A stretch of DNA of 35,370 nt from a virus. Positions within the stretch are counted from its first letter, which is position 1. Each line of letters opens with the position of its first letter. The notes beneath the pieces were generated by a model that had not been told where the DNA came from, did not search any database, and worked only from the letters and a program-made list of their open reading frames with translations. The stretch spans positions 1 through 35,370 of the IMG/VR virus record IMGVR_UViG_3300042868_006487. The stretch is one strand, 5' to 3'. The position numbers and the translations under genes were made by a program. This document shows, piece after piece, positions 1 to 8,579 of the stretch.

Positions 1-510
1 GCACCCCAAATACCACTAATTCCGGTAGCACCAGTTGCTCCCCATATACCACTTATACCAGTAGCGCCCCAAATACCACTTATGCCAGTAGCTCCAGTAG
101 CACCCCAGATACCACTAATTCCGGTAGCACCAGTTGCTCCCCATATACCACTTATACCAGTAGCACCAGTTGCGCCACGTAATCCACTAATACCTGTAGC
201 ACCCCAAATACCACTTATTCCAGTAGCTCCAGTAGCACCCCATATACCACTAATACCTGTAGCTCCAGTTGCTCCCCATATACCACTTATACCAGTTGCA
301 CCCCATATACCACTTATGCCAGTAGCTCCAGTAGCACCCCATATACCACTAATGCCTGTAGCACCAGTAGCACCCCATATACCACTAATGCCTGTAGCAC
401 CAGTAGCACCCCATATACCACTAATGCCTGTAGCACCAGTAGCACCCCAAATACCACTAATGCCTGTAGCACCAGTAGCACCCCAAATGCCGCTAATGCC
501 CGTAGCGCCC
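1..510 (-). repeat. Collagen-like repeat tract II (Gly-X-Y, Trp-containing)
   Basis: DNA repeat with a basic period of 36 nt encoding [12 protein letters not shown]. Some units are 27 nt because one GAT triplet is missing. It runs off the left edge. Neighbouring units differ by only a few bases, so copy number can change by recombination or slippage. Confidence 0.9.
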
Positions 511-2855
511 GCGCTTGTAACAGCAACCCCATTCCAATACAGCGTAGTACCACTAGCGTAAATTTTACCAGTTGTAACTGGTGGAATTCCGCTAGAAAGA
601 GTAACTCCGCTTGGATAACTAGCTGAAATTCCAGATTGATTTCCGTATGCATCAATATACACTAATGCATTGCTAGTAGAATTTTGAACTTCAAAAAGAT
701 TAGCAATTTGTGAAGTTGTAGCTTGGACTATTAAGACTTTATCAGTAGCATTTTTAGGAACAATTTGTAAAGTTGAGTTTGGAGATAATGTTCCACTGGT
801 ATTAGAGTTACCAATATATATTCTTTTTGTATTGGTATCGCCAACTATAGTTGATTCGATATTTAATTTATTAGAAAATATAACAGTAGAAGCTCCACCA
901 TATCTCAACATATTATTTGATGTCAATGTACATATTTCAATAGAATTGCTTCCAAAATGTCCAATGACTCCATTTTCCACCATAGATTGGCCAATGGCAA
1001 TATTATAAGATCCTGATCCCCAACCTCCTACGCTGCCATTGACGCCCCCGCCAATTAAGACATTTCCTATTCTATTAGGATCTTGATATCTATTATTTGC
1101 ATTTGCTCCAATGACAACATTATAAGCTAGATTTCCAGAAGATCCATTAGTATTGGCGTTGTATGAATAGTTATTTGACACATCGTGTCCAATTAATGTA
1201 TTGAATTTTCCTACAACTGGACCATAAGCGAATGCTCTCCATCCAATTTCAATATTTCCAGTGCCAACAACAGATTCTGCACCAACAGGAGCAACCGTTT
1301 GTCTATGTCCAACAACAACATTATACTGCCTATTTCCGGTTGCTGACATTCCATTACCAAAAATAAGGCACTCGTTAAGATTCTGATATACAATTCCTAC
1401 TGGAGATACCGCAAATCTTACGTTTGTATTTACATCCTGTGATTCTAGAATATTAGCGGTTTGTGAAGTCGATCCACGAACGATTAAGCCTTTAGTAGAA
1501 GCTGAAGCGGTAGAGATGTCAAGTGTTCCAGTTGGAGATGTTCCTCTGTTTATACCAACTCTTAAATTGCCAGTATCGATATATGCGATGCCTTGAGGCT
1601 GTAAAGTTACTGTATTGCCGCTGTAAATAGGAATATAATTTCCTGTGCCTGATATTATTGTTCCGGGACCAGTAGCACCCCATATACCACTTATACCAGT
1701 AGCCCCTGTAGCACCCCATATACCACTTATACCAGTAGCCCCTGTAGCACCCCATATACCACTTATACCAGTAGCCCCTGTAGCACCCCATATACCACTT
1801 ATACCAGTAGCCCCTGTAGCACCCCAGATACCACTTATACCAGTAGCCCCTGTAGCACCCCAGATACCACTTATACCAGTAGCCCCTGTAGCACCCCATA
1901 TACCACTAATTCCGGTAGCACCAGTAGCACCCCAGATACCACTAATGCCAGTAGCCCCTGTAGCACCCCATATACCACTTATACCAGTAGCTCCAGTTGC
2001 ACCCCAGATACCACTAATACCAGTAGCACCAGTTGCTCCAGCAGAACCAGCAATAGCAGAATTGTACCAAACTCCCAAAGATGAATTATAAACTAAAACA
2101 TCGCCACTTTGAGGATTTGATATTGCAGAGTCAAAAAGGTCACTCAAAGATGGTTGCTGATTCCACATTCTAATAAACATGCGTCCTGTGGTAGCATGTG
2201 ACCTTGTTACAATTGCTATTGCCATTCTAATTTTGGGCGCACTTGGCTCGGTTGAAGTCAGACCACCAGCAGTCGTACCACTAATCCATAAGACGGTTCC
2301 TATGGGATAGGAAATAGTGTTAACGTGTGTAATTTCTCCAAGCAGCGTAACATATCCTTCACTACCATTATTGATATCGCCATATGCAATGCCAAGCATA
2401 TATTTTGGATCGACAGATCCATCGCCCACAGCTTTTGCAATTCTTATCCTATCGCCTACGGCATCAACGGCCATGACAACTTCACCGCGAAGTATATTTG
2501 CCCCAGAGTCATTTTTACAAATTATTCTAACATCTGGAGTGTAATTGTCAATCCACTGAATATCATAATTAGTATCTGTTTTTTTAGATATAATCTGACC
2601 TTCTAGTCCACCAACTGGTATTGGAATCCCAGAAGACATCCATTGACCACTAGCCTGATTCCATGATAAAGTCGTTCCGCTAATTGGAACCCCAGTAGAT
2701 ATGTTATACCCCTGTAATTGATTCGCATTCCACTGGGCTACTGTATTTCCAACTTTATATGGAGATAAAGAAACAATCCAATTAGGATTTATATAATTGC
2801 CCGTAGTGTATACGAGATTACTAAGTATTAATTGATTCCTTTGAATAATGGGCAT
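1..2855 (-). CDS. Collagen-like / YadA-like tail fibre adhesin (C-terminus outside window)
   Basis: Open from the ATG at 2855 to the left edge, about 951 codons visible, stop not seen. Order: N-terminal globular domain (about 270 aa, codons 2855-2047); Gly-X-Y tract I (1665-2046); a middle domain of about 380 aa; tract II (510 to the edge). The middle domain holds two copies of a tail-fibre module ([17 protein letters not shown] and [18 protein letters not shown]) around a run of [16 protein letters not shown] and NIAIGQSM motifs, which resemble the trimeric left-handed beta-roll of YadA-type heads. Such proteins are normally trimeric host-binding fibres, so a receptor-binding or fibre role is inferred. 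It is the last gene seen in the minus-strand structural cluster. The plus-strand proline-rich ORFs here are shadows of the Gly-X-Y repeats. Confidence 0.85.
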   Translation of the reverse strand, partial: MPIIQRNQLILSNLVYTTGNYINPNWIVSLSPYKVGNTVAQWNANQLQGYNISTGVPISGTTLSWNQASGQWMSSGIPIPVGGLEGQIISKKTDTNYDIQWIDNYTPDVRIICKNDSGANILRGEVVMAVDAVGDRIRIAKAVGDGSVDPKYMLGIAYGDINNGSEGYVTLLGEITHVNTISYPIGTVLWISGTTAGGLTSTEPSAPKIRMAIAIVTRSHATTGRMFIRMWNQQPSLSDLFDSAISNPQSGDVLVYNSSLGVWYNSAIAGSAGATGATGISGIWGATGATGISGIWGATGATGISGIWGATGATGISGIWGATGATGISGIWGATGATGISGIWGATGATGISGIWGATGATGISGIWGATGATGISGIWGATGATGISGIWGATGPGTIISGTGNYIPIYSGNTVTLQPQGIAYIDTGNLRVGINRGTSPTGTLDISTASASTKGLIVRGSTSQTANILESQDVNTNVRFAVSPVGIVYQNLNECLIFGNGMSATGNRQYNVVVGHRQTVAPVGAESVVGTGNIEIGWRAFAYGPVVGKFNTLIGHDVSNNYSYNANTNGSSGNLAYNVVIGANANNRYQDPNRIGNVLIGGGVNGSVGGWGSGSYNIAIGQSMVENGVIGHFGSNSIEICTLTSNNMLRYGGASTVIFSNKLNIESTIVGDTNTKRIYIGNSNTSGTLSPNSTLQIVPKNATDKVLIVQATTSQIANLFEVQNSTSNALVYIDAYGNQSGISASYPSGVTLSSGIPPVTTGKIYASGTTLYWNGVAVTSAGATGISGIWGATGATGISGIWGATGATGISGIWGATGATGISGIWGATGATGISGIWGATGATGISGIWGATGISGIWGATGATGISGIWGATGATGISGIWGATGISGLRGATGATGISGIWGATGATGISGIWGATGATGISGIWGATGISGIWGATGATGISGIWG
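1665..2046 (-). repeat. Collagen-like repeat tract I (Gly-X-Y, Trp-containing)
   Basis: About ten units of the same 36-nt repeat as tract II, nearly identical to each other and to tract II although about 1.1 kb of unrelated sequence separates the tracts. Encodes Gly at every third residue with Trp in each unit. Confidence 0.9.
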
Positions 2856-2871
2856 TATATATCCTTAACAA

Positions 2872-3303
2872 TTAATTGAATGTTATTTTTAAAGCTCCAG
2901 ATGAAAATACAAACTGATTACCTTCGTTTATAGTTCTACCATTTGTTAATCTTCCATACAATAATACCTTACCTCCTGTTGAGGCATTTGCTATAAAAAC
3001 TCCAGAAACATATCCTATATCAACTTTAGCTTCTTTAAATTGAAATCCAGATACATTATTTATAGCCATAGCAGTCCCAGATATATAAGGAGAAGACCAA
3101 CTACTAGTTGACGACACAACGGCAACTCTTTCATAGCTATCACCAATAGATGGTTCATCTGTAAAATCGCTACCTTCAAGTTTTCCAGAGTCAAAATTTT
3201 TAACTAATCCTACATAAGTAGTAGCAAATTCTGCTGGCATAGCAACACCAAGAAAAATATGCTTCAGTAAACCGGATTCAAGATATGTACTAAGTGCGCT
3301 CAT
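2872..3303 (-). CDS. Small phage tail protein (Gp80-like tail fibre family)
   Basis: 143 aa from the ATG at 3303, chosen over the upstream ATG at 3318 because GTGGAGG lies 7 nt before it. The N-terminus MSALSTYLESGLLKHIFLG, then a short beta-rich body with YVGLVKN and SYERVAVV, resembles the small phage tail proteins that begin MSALSNYLE...LLNHI (Gp80-like). These are usually virion proteins encoded beside tail fibres. It lies just upstream of the adhesin (16-nt gap) and has its own upstream ATGTGTAT motif just after the capsid-gene terminator. Exact role unknown. Confidence 0.7.
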   Translation of the reverse strand: MSALSTYLESGLLKHIFLGVAMPAEFATTYVGLVKNFDSGKLEGSDFTDEPSIGDSYERVAVVSSTSSWSSPYISGTAMAINNVSGFQFKEAKVDIGYVSGVFIANASTGGKVLLYGRLTNGRTINEGNQFVFSSGALKITFN

Positions 3304-3340
3304 AATATTCCTCCACAAAAAATATAAATATCATACATAT

Positions 3341-3348
3341 ATACACAT
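3341..3348 (-). promoter_or_regulatory. Candidate late-promoter motif ATGTGTAT
   Basis: Reads ATGTGTAT on the minus strand in an AT-rich context, 38 nt upstream of the small tail-protein ATG and just downstream of the capsid terminator. One of four such motifs in front of minus-strand genes. Confidence 0.5.
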
Positions 3349-3351
3349 AAT

Positions 3352-3380
3352 AAAAAAAGGGCAGACAAAAGTCCACCCTT
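3352..3380 (-). terminator. Rho-independent terminator after major capsid gene
   Basis: On the minus strand AAGGGTGGAC, loop TTTT, GTCTGCCCTT (10 pairs including two G-T), followed by a run of T. It ends the capsid transcript before the tail genes. Confidence 0.85.
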
Positions 3381-3404
3381 ATTTTTAAAATATTTTTTTG
3401 ATTA

Positions 3405-4406
3405 TCAGAAGCTAGCTGCAAGCACGCGACGATTATCAAGAACGCCAAAGCCGAGTTCAGCCCAGCCATAATAACCTTGGCGTTGTTGTCTATGCAAAGC
3501 TTCGTCTTCGAAGATTTCGACTTCTCTCTTGACTGGCATGACAAAGCTATCCTTAGCATTGAGGTCCAAGCCAACGATAAGTTCAACGTCAGAGTTTGGC
3601 CCAAGAGATCCGGCAAGATCTGATGTGAAGAATGTTTGATATTCTTGACCATCACCCAATTCGAATAAGTCGGTGAGATTAACACCAAAAATTCTTGTGA
3701 GTGGAGCGCCGTCACTAGCAGCCTGATAAACTTCTCTACGAGAAACTTCATCTAATTGATCAATACCCCAGTTACGGATATCTTCCAAAGCTTCAGGTGA
3801 GAGGTAAAGATCTGTTAAACGTCCAGTAGCTGTAACTGTGTTACCGCCACCGTTTCTACGCATAACAGTCTTACATAGAGAAATCAATCTCTTGGTGAAC
3901 TGACCAGCAGCGGCATCGCCGTCATAGACGAGGATATTGCGGTCAACAGCAGCGGCAAGAATCGTGTGCCAGCCATCGTCGTTAATCTTCTTAACGAAAC
4001 CAGCTTCAAGAACTTGCATAGCGCGAGCTACGATGTCCCAACGGGCTTCGCGAGCATAACGAAGAAGGAAGTCAATGCTGTTGGTGATGCCGTAGGTGTT
4101 AACCATGACGTAATCGCCTTCAACATGCTTTTCAGGAATACGACCGTGACCCGGATTGGTATAAGCGGTGTAATCGCGCTCAGTACCCGGAGCAAGAAGG
4201 TCAAGAGGGAATTCAGGTTGTGAACCCGGCTCAATAACCATCTTCTCGAAAATACCCGTGACTACATCACCAAACATAATGCCTTTGCGCAATGGAAGCT
4301 CCAAAGCCTTGGCAATTTCTCTTTGTGCATCAAGAGCTACAGATTTATCTGAGCTACCTGAGCGAGACAACAACTGAATAAACTCATTACTTGGTCTTGT
4401 TAACAT
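3405..4406 (-). CDS. Major capsid protein (HK97-fold type, inferred)
   Basis: 333 aa. It sits after a protease/scaffold gene and a small capsid accessory gene, and is followed by a strong terminator, the usual context of a major capsid gene. An E/K-rich N-terminal segment (residues 1-45) precedes a region containing EPGSQPEFPLDLL and a long beta-rich body (YVMVNTYGITNSIDFLLRYA, YLSPEALEDIRNWGID) typical of HK97-like capsids. The start has AGGAG 7 nt upstream. A TATAAATA sequence lies 22 nt before the ATG, so it may have its own late promoter. The HK97 fold is inferred from context and family resemblance. Confidence 0.85.
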   Translation of the reverse strand: MLTRPSNEFIQLLSRSGSSDKSVALDAQREIAKALELPLRKGIMFGDVVTGIFEKMVIEPGSQPEFPLDLLAPGTERDYTAYTNPGHGRIPEKHVEGDYVMVNTYGITNSIDFLLRYAREARWDIVARAMQVLEAGFVKKINDDGWHTILAAAVDRNILVYDGDAAAGQFTKRLISLCKTVMRRNGGGNTVTATGRLTDLYLSPEALEDIRNWGIDQLDEVSRREVYQAASDGAPLTRIFGVNLTDLFELGDGQEYQTFFTSDLAGSLGPNSDVELIVGLDLNAKDSFVMPVKREVEIFEDEALHRQQRQGYYGWAELGFGVLDNRRVLAASF

Positions 4407-4427
4407 TCGATATTCTCCTATTTCTTT

Positions 4428-4435
4428 TATTTATA
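4428..4435 (-). promoter_or_regulatory. TATAAATA element upstream of capsid gene
   Basis: Minus-strand TATAAATA, the -10 consensus of T4 late promoters, 22 nt upstream of the capsid start. Only one such site was noted, in AT-rich DNA, so this may be chance. Confidence 0.3.
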
Positions 4436-4436
4436 A

Positions 4437-4916
4437 TTATGGAAGGTTGATTTCAACTTTAGCGTAGCCATCAGCATCTTTGGCTGTTAAGAAACGACCA
4501 ATTCTGCCTGCTCCAGAATCTAAAGCGAGACCTCTTGTTGATGTTGAGATAAGACCACTGTCGGCAATGTAAGCGGCGTCACCAGCAACTGGAGTGCCTG
4601 TGCCAGAGATCCTATTTGTAACAACATAACCTTTACGAAGAATCGTAACTTTACCACCCTTTTGGACCTCATTTTTGTGCCAGTTGATGTGCTGACGTGT
4701 GAGATCAAGATTAACCATGTCATTTAAAAGAATACCGATTGGAACTTTGCCAGATGGATTTGCAACGTAAGTTACCACGTTAACTGAAGAATCCATAGCT
4801 GCGCCAGAAGGTGTGCTGGTGGATGCTAAAGTAACAACTCCACCTCTTTCAGCCACTTCATTCATGAAAAATGAAACATCTGTTTGAAACTCATAACGAT
4901 CTGATTTTAAAGCCAT
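4437..4916 (-). CDS. Probable capsid decoration / head accessory protein
   Basis: 159 aa, between protease/scaffold and major capsid, with AAAGGAGC before the ATG. Beta-rich and Gly/Ser/Thr-rich, with no membrane segment. Motifs seen: MALKSDRYEFQTDVSFFMNE, then GVVTLAST, a central VPIGILLNDMVNLDL, and GKVTILRKGYVVTNRI with the C-terminal GRIGRFLTAKDADG. This pattern (small beta protein controlling a 'value, then reset' strand repeat) resembles phage capsid cement/decoration proteins. The function is inferred from position and composition. Confidence 0.6.
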   Translation of the reverse strand: MALKSDRYEFQTDVSFFMNEVAERGGVVTLASTSTPSGAAMDSSVNVVTYVANPSGKVPIGILLNDMVNLDLTRQHINWHKNEVQKGGKVTILRKGYVVTNRISGTGTPVAGDAAYIADSGLISTSTRGLALDSGAGRIGRFLTAKDADGYAKVEINLP

Positions 4917-4934
4917 TTTAATAAGCTCCTTTAA

Positions 4935-5603
4935 TTACTTAATATTAGCGGTTGATTTAAGAACTTTTTCACTGAACCATGTGCTTGCGAAAGATCTTAG
5001 AGATTCTTCCTCTGCCACATCTACCATTGGAATTTGATTTTCTGTTGCAACAGCAGTGTCCAAGACTTCTGCTTCTGCTTCGTTTACGTCAACTTCTTCA
5101 GCAGCAAATGCTGGCTTTTTCTTAGCTTTATCAGTTGGCTTTTCATCTTCCTTCTTTTCTGTCGGAGCTTCTTTTGACTTTGCAGCCATTTTAGCTTTCT
5201 TCAAGGCAGCAACAACTGAATCGAACATGTCGTCGGCCAAACTCTCAAATTGAGCAGAGGTTTCATTAACTTCGTCGGCGTTTAAGCCAGCTTCAGATAA
5301 TTCAGCCTTACGCTTTGACATTTGCTTTTCTTTTTTCATCTTGTCTAACTCTTCTTGATTCATTTCAGCTTTTTCTTTCATCTTTTTCATTTCTTCAGCC
5401 ATTTTTTCTTTTGCTCCTTTTTCAGCAGCAAGAGCTTCTGTGGCCTGAGAAAGTTGAGATTGAAGATCGGCAACAGTGGCCTCAACTTCAGACTTAGCCT
5501 TCTTAGCTTCTTCTTTCATCTTGGCAGCTTCTTCTTTCATCTTATCTTTTGCTTCTTTTGCTTCCGCAAGTTCAGCTTTTAAAATTTCTAAATCATCTTG
5601 CAT
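4935..5603 (-). CDS. Nested scaffold protein from internal start
   Basis: Same frame as the protease gene. ATG at 5603 is preceded by CGAGGAG with 6-nt spacing, one of the best ribosome sites in the window. It would give a 222-aa product, MQDDLEILKAELAEAKEAKD onward, consisting only of the coiled-coil scaffold and acidic tail. Phages such as lambda (C/Nu3) make the scaffold this way. The separate product is inferred. Confidence 0.65.
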   Translation of the reverse strand: MQDDLEILKAELAEAKEAKDKMKEEAAKMKEEAKKAKSEVEATVADLQSQLSQATEALAAEKGAKEKMAEEMKKMKEKAEMNQEELDKMKKEKQMSKRKAELSEAGLNADEVNETSAQFESLADDMFDSVVAALKKAKMAAKSKEAPTEKKEDEKPTDKAKKKPAFAAEEVDVNEAEAEVLDTAVATENQIPMVDVAEEESLRSFASTWFSEKVLKSTANIK

Positions 5604-6380
5604 AATAATCTCCTCGGATTTCGATACATTAAAATTAATAGTTTTTTGGTGATTTAAAATAACACTACGTGGATTTGCAGGTTTCTTAACTAATCCTACA
5701 CCAGAAAAGGAAAAACTACGTAAAAGTCTACCTACTTTATACCCATTATATTCGCCTTTGCCTCCATAAGCTCTTAAATGCTTTGTTAAAAAAGCTGAAG
5801 ATTCTTCTCTTTTAACTATTTTACTAGCACCAGAATTATCAATAAGGGCATAATCAAATTGTGGAAATAAACATTCCATTGAAACGTGCCATGTTTGACC
5901 ACTTTCAACATCGGCAATAATTTCTTTCATACGGTTTTTCAATTCCGAAGACGACCAACTAGTGTATAAAACAGAACCTATAACAATATCAAATACCGAT
6001 GGCACTTGAGACATATCATTAAAATCAGGTAGTATATTGCCATCTGCATCAGCAGCATAGCAACTTGTTATATGGCCGATAATATCTTTTTCGTCATGCA
6101 TATAATTGAATTGCTTGTCTTCTGGTGTGGACTTAGCTTTCCAAGTTTCAGCAGCGTCAAAAACATCGTCATTCTTATTCCATCCAACACTAGCAAGAAT
6201 AGACTTAATATAATATAAATCCATTTGATTTTTATTTTCAGCTATAGCTTTAATTGATCTACAGCTGTTTATATCTATTTCCGTGGGCGTATATGGTATT
6301 ACTTCAGAACAGAAAGCTATTGAATTATTCTGTATCTTATCTGCAATACCCGCTTTAATTTCTGCATTAAATATTTTCAT
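4935..6380 (-). CDS. Prohead protease fused to scaffold domain
   Basis: 481 aa from the ATG at 6380, preferred over the GTG at 6392 because GAGGTG precedes it by 9 nt. Residues 1-245 are the protease: His95 in NYMHDEKDIIGH and Ser167 in WHVSMECLF are the probable catalytic pair, followed by SGVGLVKKPANP, a motif common near the end of phage maturation-protease domains. Residues 260-385 are a highly charged Lys/Glu/Ala coiled coil typical of scaffolds, and the tail is acidic. It would process the capsid shell and scaffold during head assembly. A good internal start lies at the domain junction (separate entry). Confidence 0.85.
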   Translation of the reverse strand: MKIFNAEIKAGIADKIQNNSIAFCSEVIPYTPTEIDINSCRSIKAIAENKNQMDLYYIKSILASVGWNKNDDVFDAAETWKAKSTPEDKQFNYMHDEKDIIGHITSCYAADADGNILPDFNDMSQVPSVFDIVIGSVLYTSWSSSELKNRMKEIIADVESGQTWHVSMECLFPQFDYALIDNSGASKIVKREESSAFLTKHLRAYGGKGEYNGYKVGRLLRSFSFSGVGLVKKPANPRSVILNHQKTINFNVSKSEEIIMQDDLEILKAELAEAKEAKDKMKEEAAKMKEEAKKAKSEVEATVADLQSQLSQATEALAAEKGAKEKMAEEMKKMKEKAEMNQEELDKMKKEKQMSKRKAELSEAGLNADEVNETSAQFESLADDMFDSVVAALKKAKMAAKSKEAPTEKKEDEKPTDKAKKKPAFAAEEVDVNEAEAEVLDTAVATENQIPMVDVAEEESLRSFASTWFSEKVLKSTANIK

Positions 6381-6403
6381 AGCGATTTTCACCTCATAAA
6401 AAT

Positions 6404-6411
6404 ATACACAT
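6404..6411 (-). promoter_or_regulatory. Candidate late-promoter motif ATGTGTAT
   Basis: Minus-strand context TATAATGTGTATATTTTTA, 24 nt upstream of the protease ATG and abutting the portal stop codon. Confidence 0.5.
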
Positions 6412-8519
6412 TATACTTCAATTTCTAATAAATTTACATAAATAGAAGCATAGATATATTTCATTTCATCTGTATTAGGCTTTCTCTTATTAGCATACAC
6501 AAAGGAATCAGTTTCACTATTAATTTCATTTAAAAATGCGTTAGATGGCTTTCCACTATTATCAATTAGTTCTTTAATTATCTCAGGAGTAAGTTCTATA
6601 AACGGCTCTATATTTGTTAATAAACATAATTTAAAATACTCAAGCTGATCAAACTCAGCCCTAGTCAAAGACCTAACATTTTTCTTGTCGTAAAAATCTA
6701 ATATCATAGGGGTTATTTCATCTGCTATTGCTTTTTGCGCATTATACGCCCACAAGACAGCGGCTGATGAAGTAGGAGCTACATTCTTTGTCTTCCTCTT
6801 AACCTTATCTTTTTGATTAGTTGGCCTACCCCCTTGTGGGTTCCCATCAACAGGTTTTGGAGCATCAGGTGCGCCGCCACCGAATGGAGTTTTAGGGGCT
6901 GGAGGGACAATATCTCTTTTTGGAAGATCTAATTCATCGTGATAATACTCATCTTCTAATCCATCTTTAGTAGCCAAAACTTTAGCCACATCATTTCTAA
7001 CATTAGGATTATGATAAGGACTAGCTTTCATTGGAGAACTAGAATCACTTCTGCGAGTTTGTTCTTCTCTGCGAACTCTAATTTTTTCAATGTCTGGCAT
7101 TTCTCCAAATCTTTCAAGAATAGTTTGATCAGATAAGATTCCTCTATCGGCTAAATTAATTAATAATTGTTTTTCAGCAGATTCATCAGATAGAATAATA
7201 TTATCAAATCTAATTTGAGCTGGGAAACGGAAACCCATAGCCTTTTGGACTATTTCTAATTCTTTATTCCAGAATTGAGTTAACATTTGCCTACCGTACT
7301 CTAATCTTTCGACTAAAGTTTTTAAGGAAACGTAATTATTTGCGTAGCCACCGCTAGATCCACCAGCTCCAGTTAAGGTTGGAGGAATGCCTAATCCAGC
7401 ATAAATACTTGTAAGTACAGGCTGATATTTTTCGCTACCAAGAAATTTATAAACTTGAGATTGACTTTCTTTAAAGTCGAGTTCTGGTCCCCAAATTAAA
7501 TCCATAGTTCCACCGCCAGTATTACTAGCGAGGATATCTCTAAGTTTATTAATTACATCTCTCTTAGGAATAATCTTGTGATCTAAACTACCCACTCTCC
7601 AAAGACGAATCTGTGAAATAGCACCATCGAGCGCTGCTAAGTCGGCAAGTTTCATTTTTTCTAACATGATTAAATCGTCTAAGATAGCATATACCATGGG
7701 GTTAGCCCACACTAGCCAGTCATCTTTTTTATAATAGAATACCTGTATTTCATCATTACTTAGTGGTATTTGTCTTTTACCCATGGTAATTTGTTTTTGA
7801 ATATCTGGAGGTAGTCTAGAAAATGTTTGTTTCCCAGTGACATCAGATGAAGAAAATGTATCGTAGGTTGTTTTAGATAAATTTAAAACGAACATAGGTT
7901 CGCCAAGGAACATTCCATTATAGTAATTAACAACGTCAACAGTTAAAGGATTGAGGAAATCATACTGCCATGGGATTTCTCTTTTTGCATATTTTTTAGT
8001 TTGGATTTCAATGTCGGCAACTCCAGCAGCCCTTCTTAGTTCTTCTTCCTTAGAAGCATTTATTTTAGCAGTTCTTCTTTTAACTACAACATTTCCACAA
8101 CGATATAGATAATTAAGAAATCTTTCTGATTTTTCTATACCCTTTACCTGTTCAAACCATTTGCGATAAAATCTTTCAATAGCTTTATTCGGATGCACAA
8201 TTTGAATGCCTTGGGATGAGAAATCACCCATTAAGTCAATGACATTTCTTATAATCCCAACTCTATCATATGCATCCATGCACATTTTGAGAATTCTTTT
8301 TTGTCGTGTAGGGATTGATTCTTCAGGACGAAAACGATAGTAATCATTACGAGTGATACTAGTTCTAACTGAACGATTTGGTTCAATATCAATATATGAT
8401 CTATATGAGTATGCTTGCGCCTTCTGGATAGGACCATGTTCTGTGTATGCATCTTGCGACTGCGCCAAGGCTTTTTCTTTTGATGAATCGTCGCCCCAAG
8501 TGGAATATAAGTCACTCAT
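6411..8519 (-). CDS. Portal protein
   Basis: 702 aa, located between TerL and the prohead protease as in most tailed phages. The protein has no signal peptide. An N-terminal region of about 100 aa leads into the portal core: DRVGIIRNVIDLMGDFSSQGIQIV, SERFLNYLYRCGNVVVKRRTA, PWQYDFLNPLTVDVVNYYNG, and a later GSSGGYANNYVSLKTLVERLEYGRQMLTQFWNKELE segment, as expected for a portal clip/stem/wing. A Pro-rich linker (about residues 530-575) separates a C-terminal extension of about 125 aa of unknown role. It forms the dodecameric ring at the capsid vertex. GGAG lies 10 nt before the ATG, and an ATGTGTAT motif lies 48 nt upstream. Confidence 0.9.
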   Translation of the reverse strand: MSDLYSTWGDDSSKEKALAQSQDAYTEHGPIQKAQAYSYRSYIDIEPNRSVRTSITRNDYYRFRPEESIPTRQKRILKMCMDAYDRVGIIRNVIDLMGDFSSQGIQIVHPNKAIERFYRKWFEQVKGIEKSERFLNYLYRCGNVVVKRRTAKINASKEEELRRAAGVADIEIQTKKYAKREIPWQYDFLNPLTVDVVNYYNGMFLGEPMFVLNLSKTTYDTFSSSDVTGKQTFSRLPPDIQKQITMGKRQIPLSNDEIQVFYYKKDDWLVWANPMVYAILDDLIMLEKMKLADLAALDGAISQIRLWRVGSLDHKIIPKRDVINKLRDILASNTGGGTMDLIWGPELDFKESQSQVYKFLGSEKYQPVLTSIYAGLGIPPTLTGAGGSSGGYANNYVSLKTLVERLEYGRQMLTQFWNKELEIVQKAMGFRFPAQIRFDNIILSDESAEKQLLINLADRGILSDQTILERFGEMPDIEKIRVRREEQTRRSDSSSPMKASPYHNPNVRNDVAKVLATKDGLEDEYYHDELDLPKRDIVPPAPKTPFGGGAPDAPKPVDGNPQGGRPTNQKDKVKRKTKNVAPTSSAAVLWAYNAQKAIADEITPMILDFYDKKNVRSLTRAEFDQLEYFKLCLLTNIEPFIELTPEIIKELIDNSGKPSNAFLNEINSETDSFVYANKRKPNTDEMKYIYASIYVNLLEIEV

Positions 8520-8566
8520 AATATATCTGCTCCATGTAATAGTATTGACAATGCGATTACTAATAC

Positions 8567-8574
8567 ATACACAT
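8567..8574 (-). promoter_or_regulatory. Candidate late-promoter motif ATGTGTAT
   Basis: Minus-strand context AATAATGTGTATGTATTAG, 48 nt upstream of the portal ATG, immediately downstream of the TerL stop. Confidence 0.5.
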
Positions 8575-8579
8575 TATTC

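Noticed and set aside
82-2091. Plus-strand Pro/Val/Ala/Ile-repeat ORFs (82-561, 1645-2091) and Tyr/Gly-rich minus ORF (1519-1899)
   Set aside because: They are other-frame readings of the Gly-X-Y repeat DNA. The minus-strand frame from 2855 is the one that stays open through the unique regions too.
4428-4435. T4-type late promoter TATAAATA as the general late promoter
   Set aside because: Only one such site was noted, in AT-rich DNA. The ATGTGTAT motif is better supported for the cluster.
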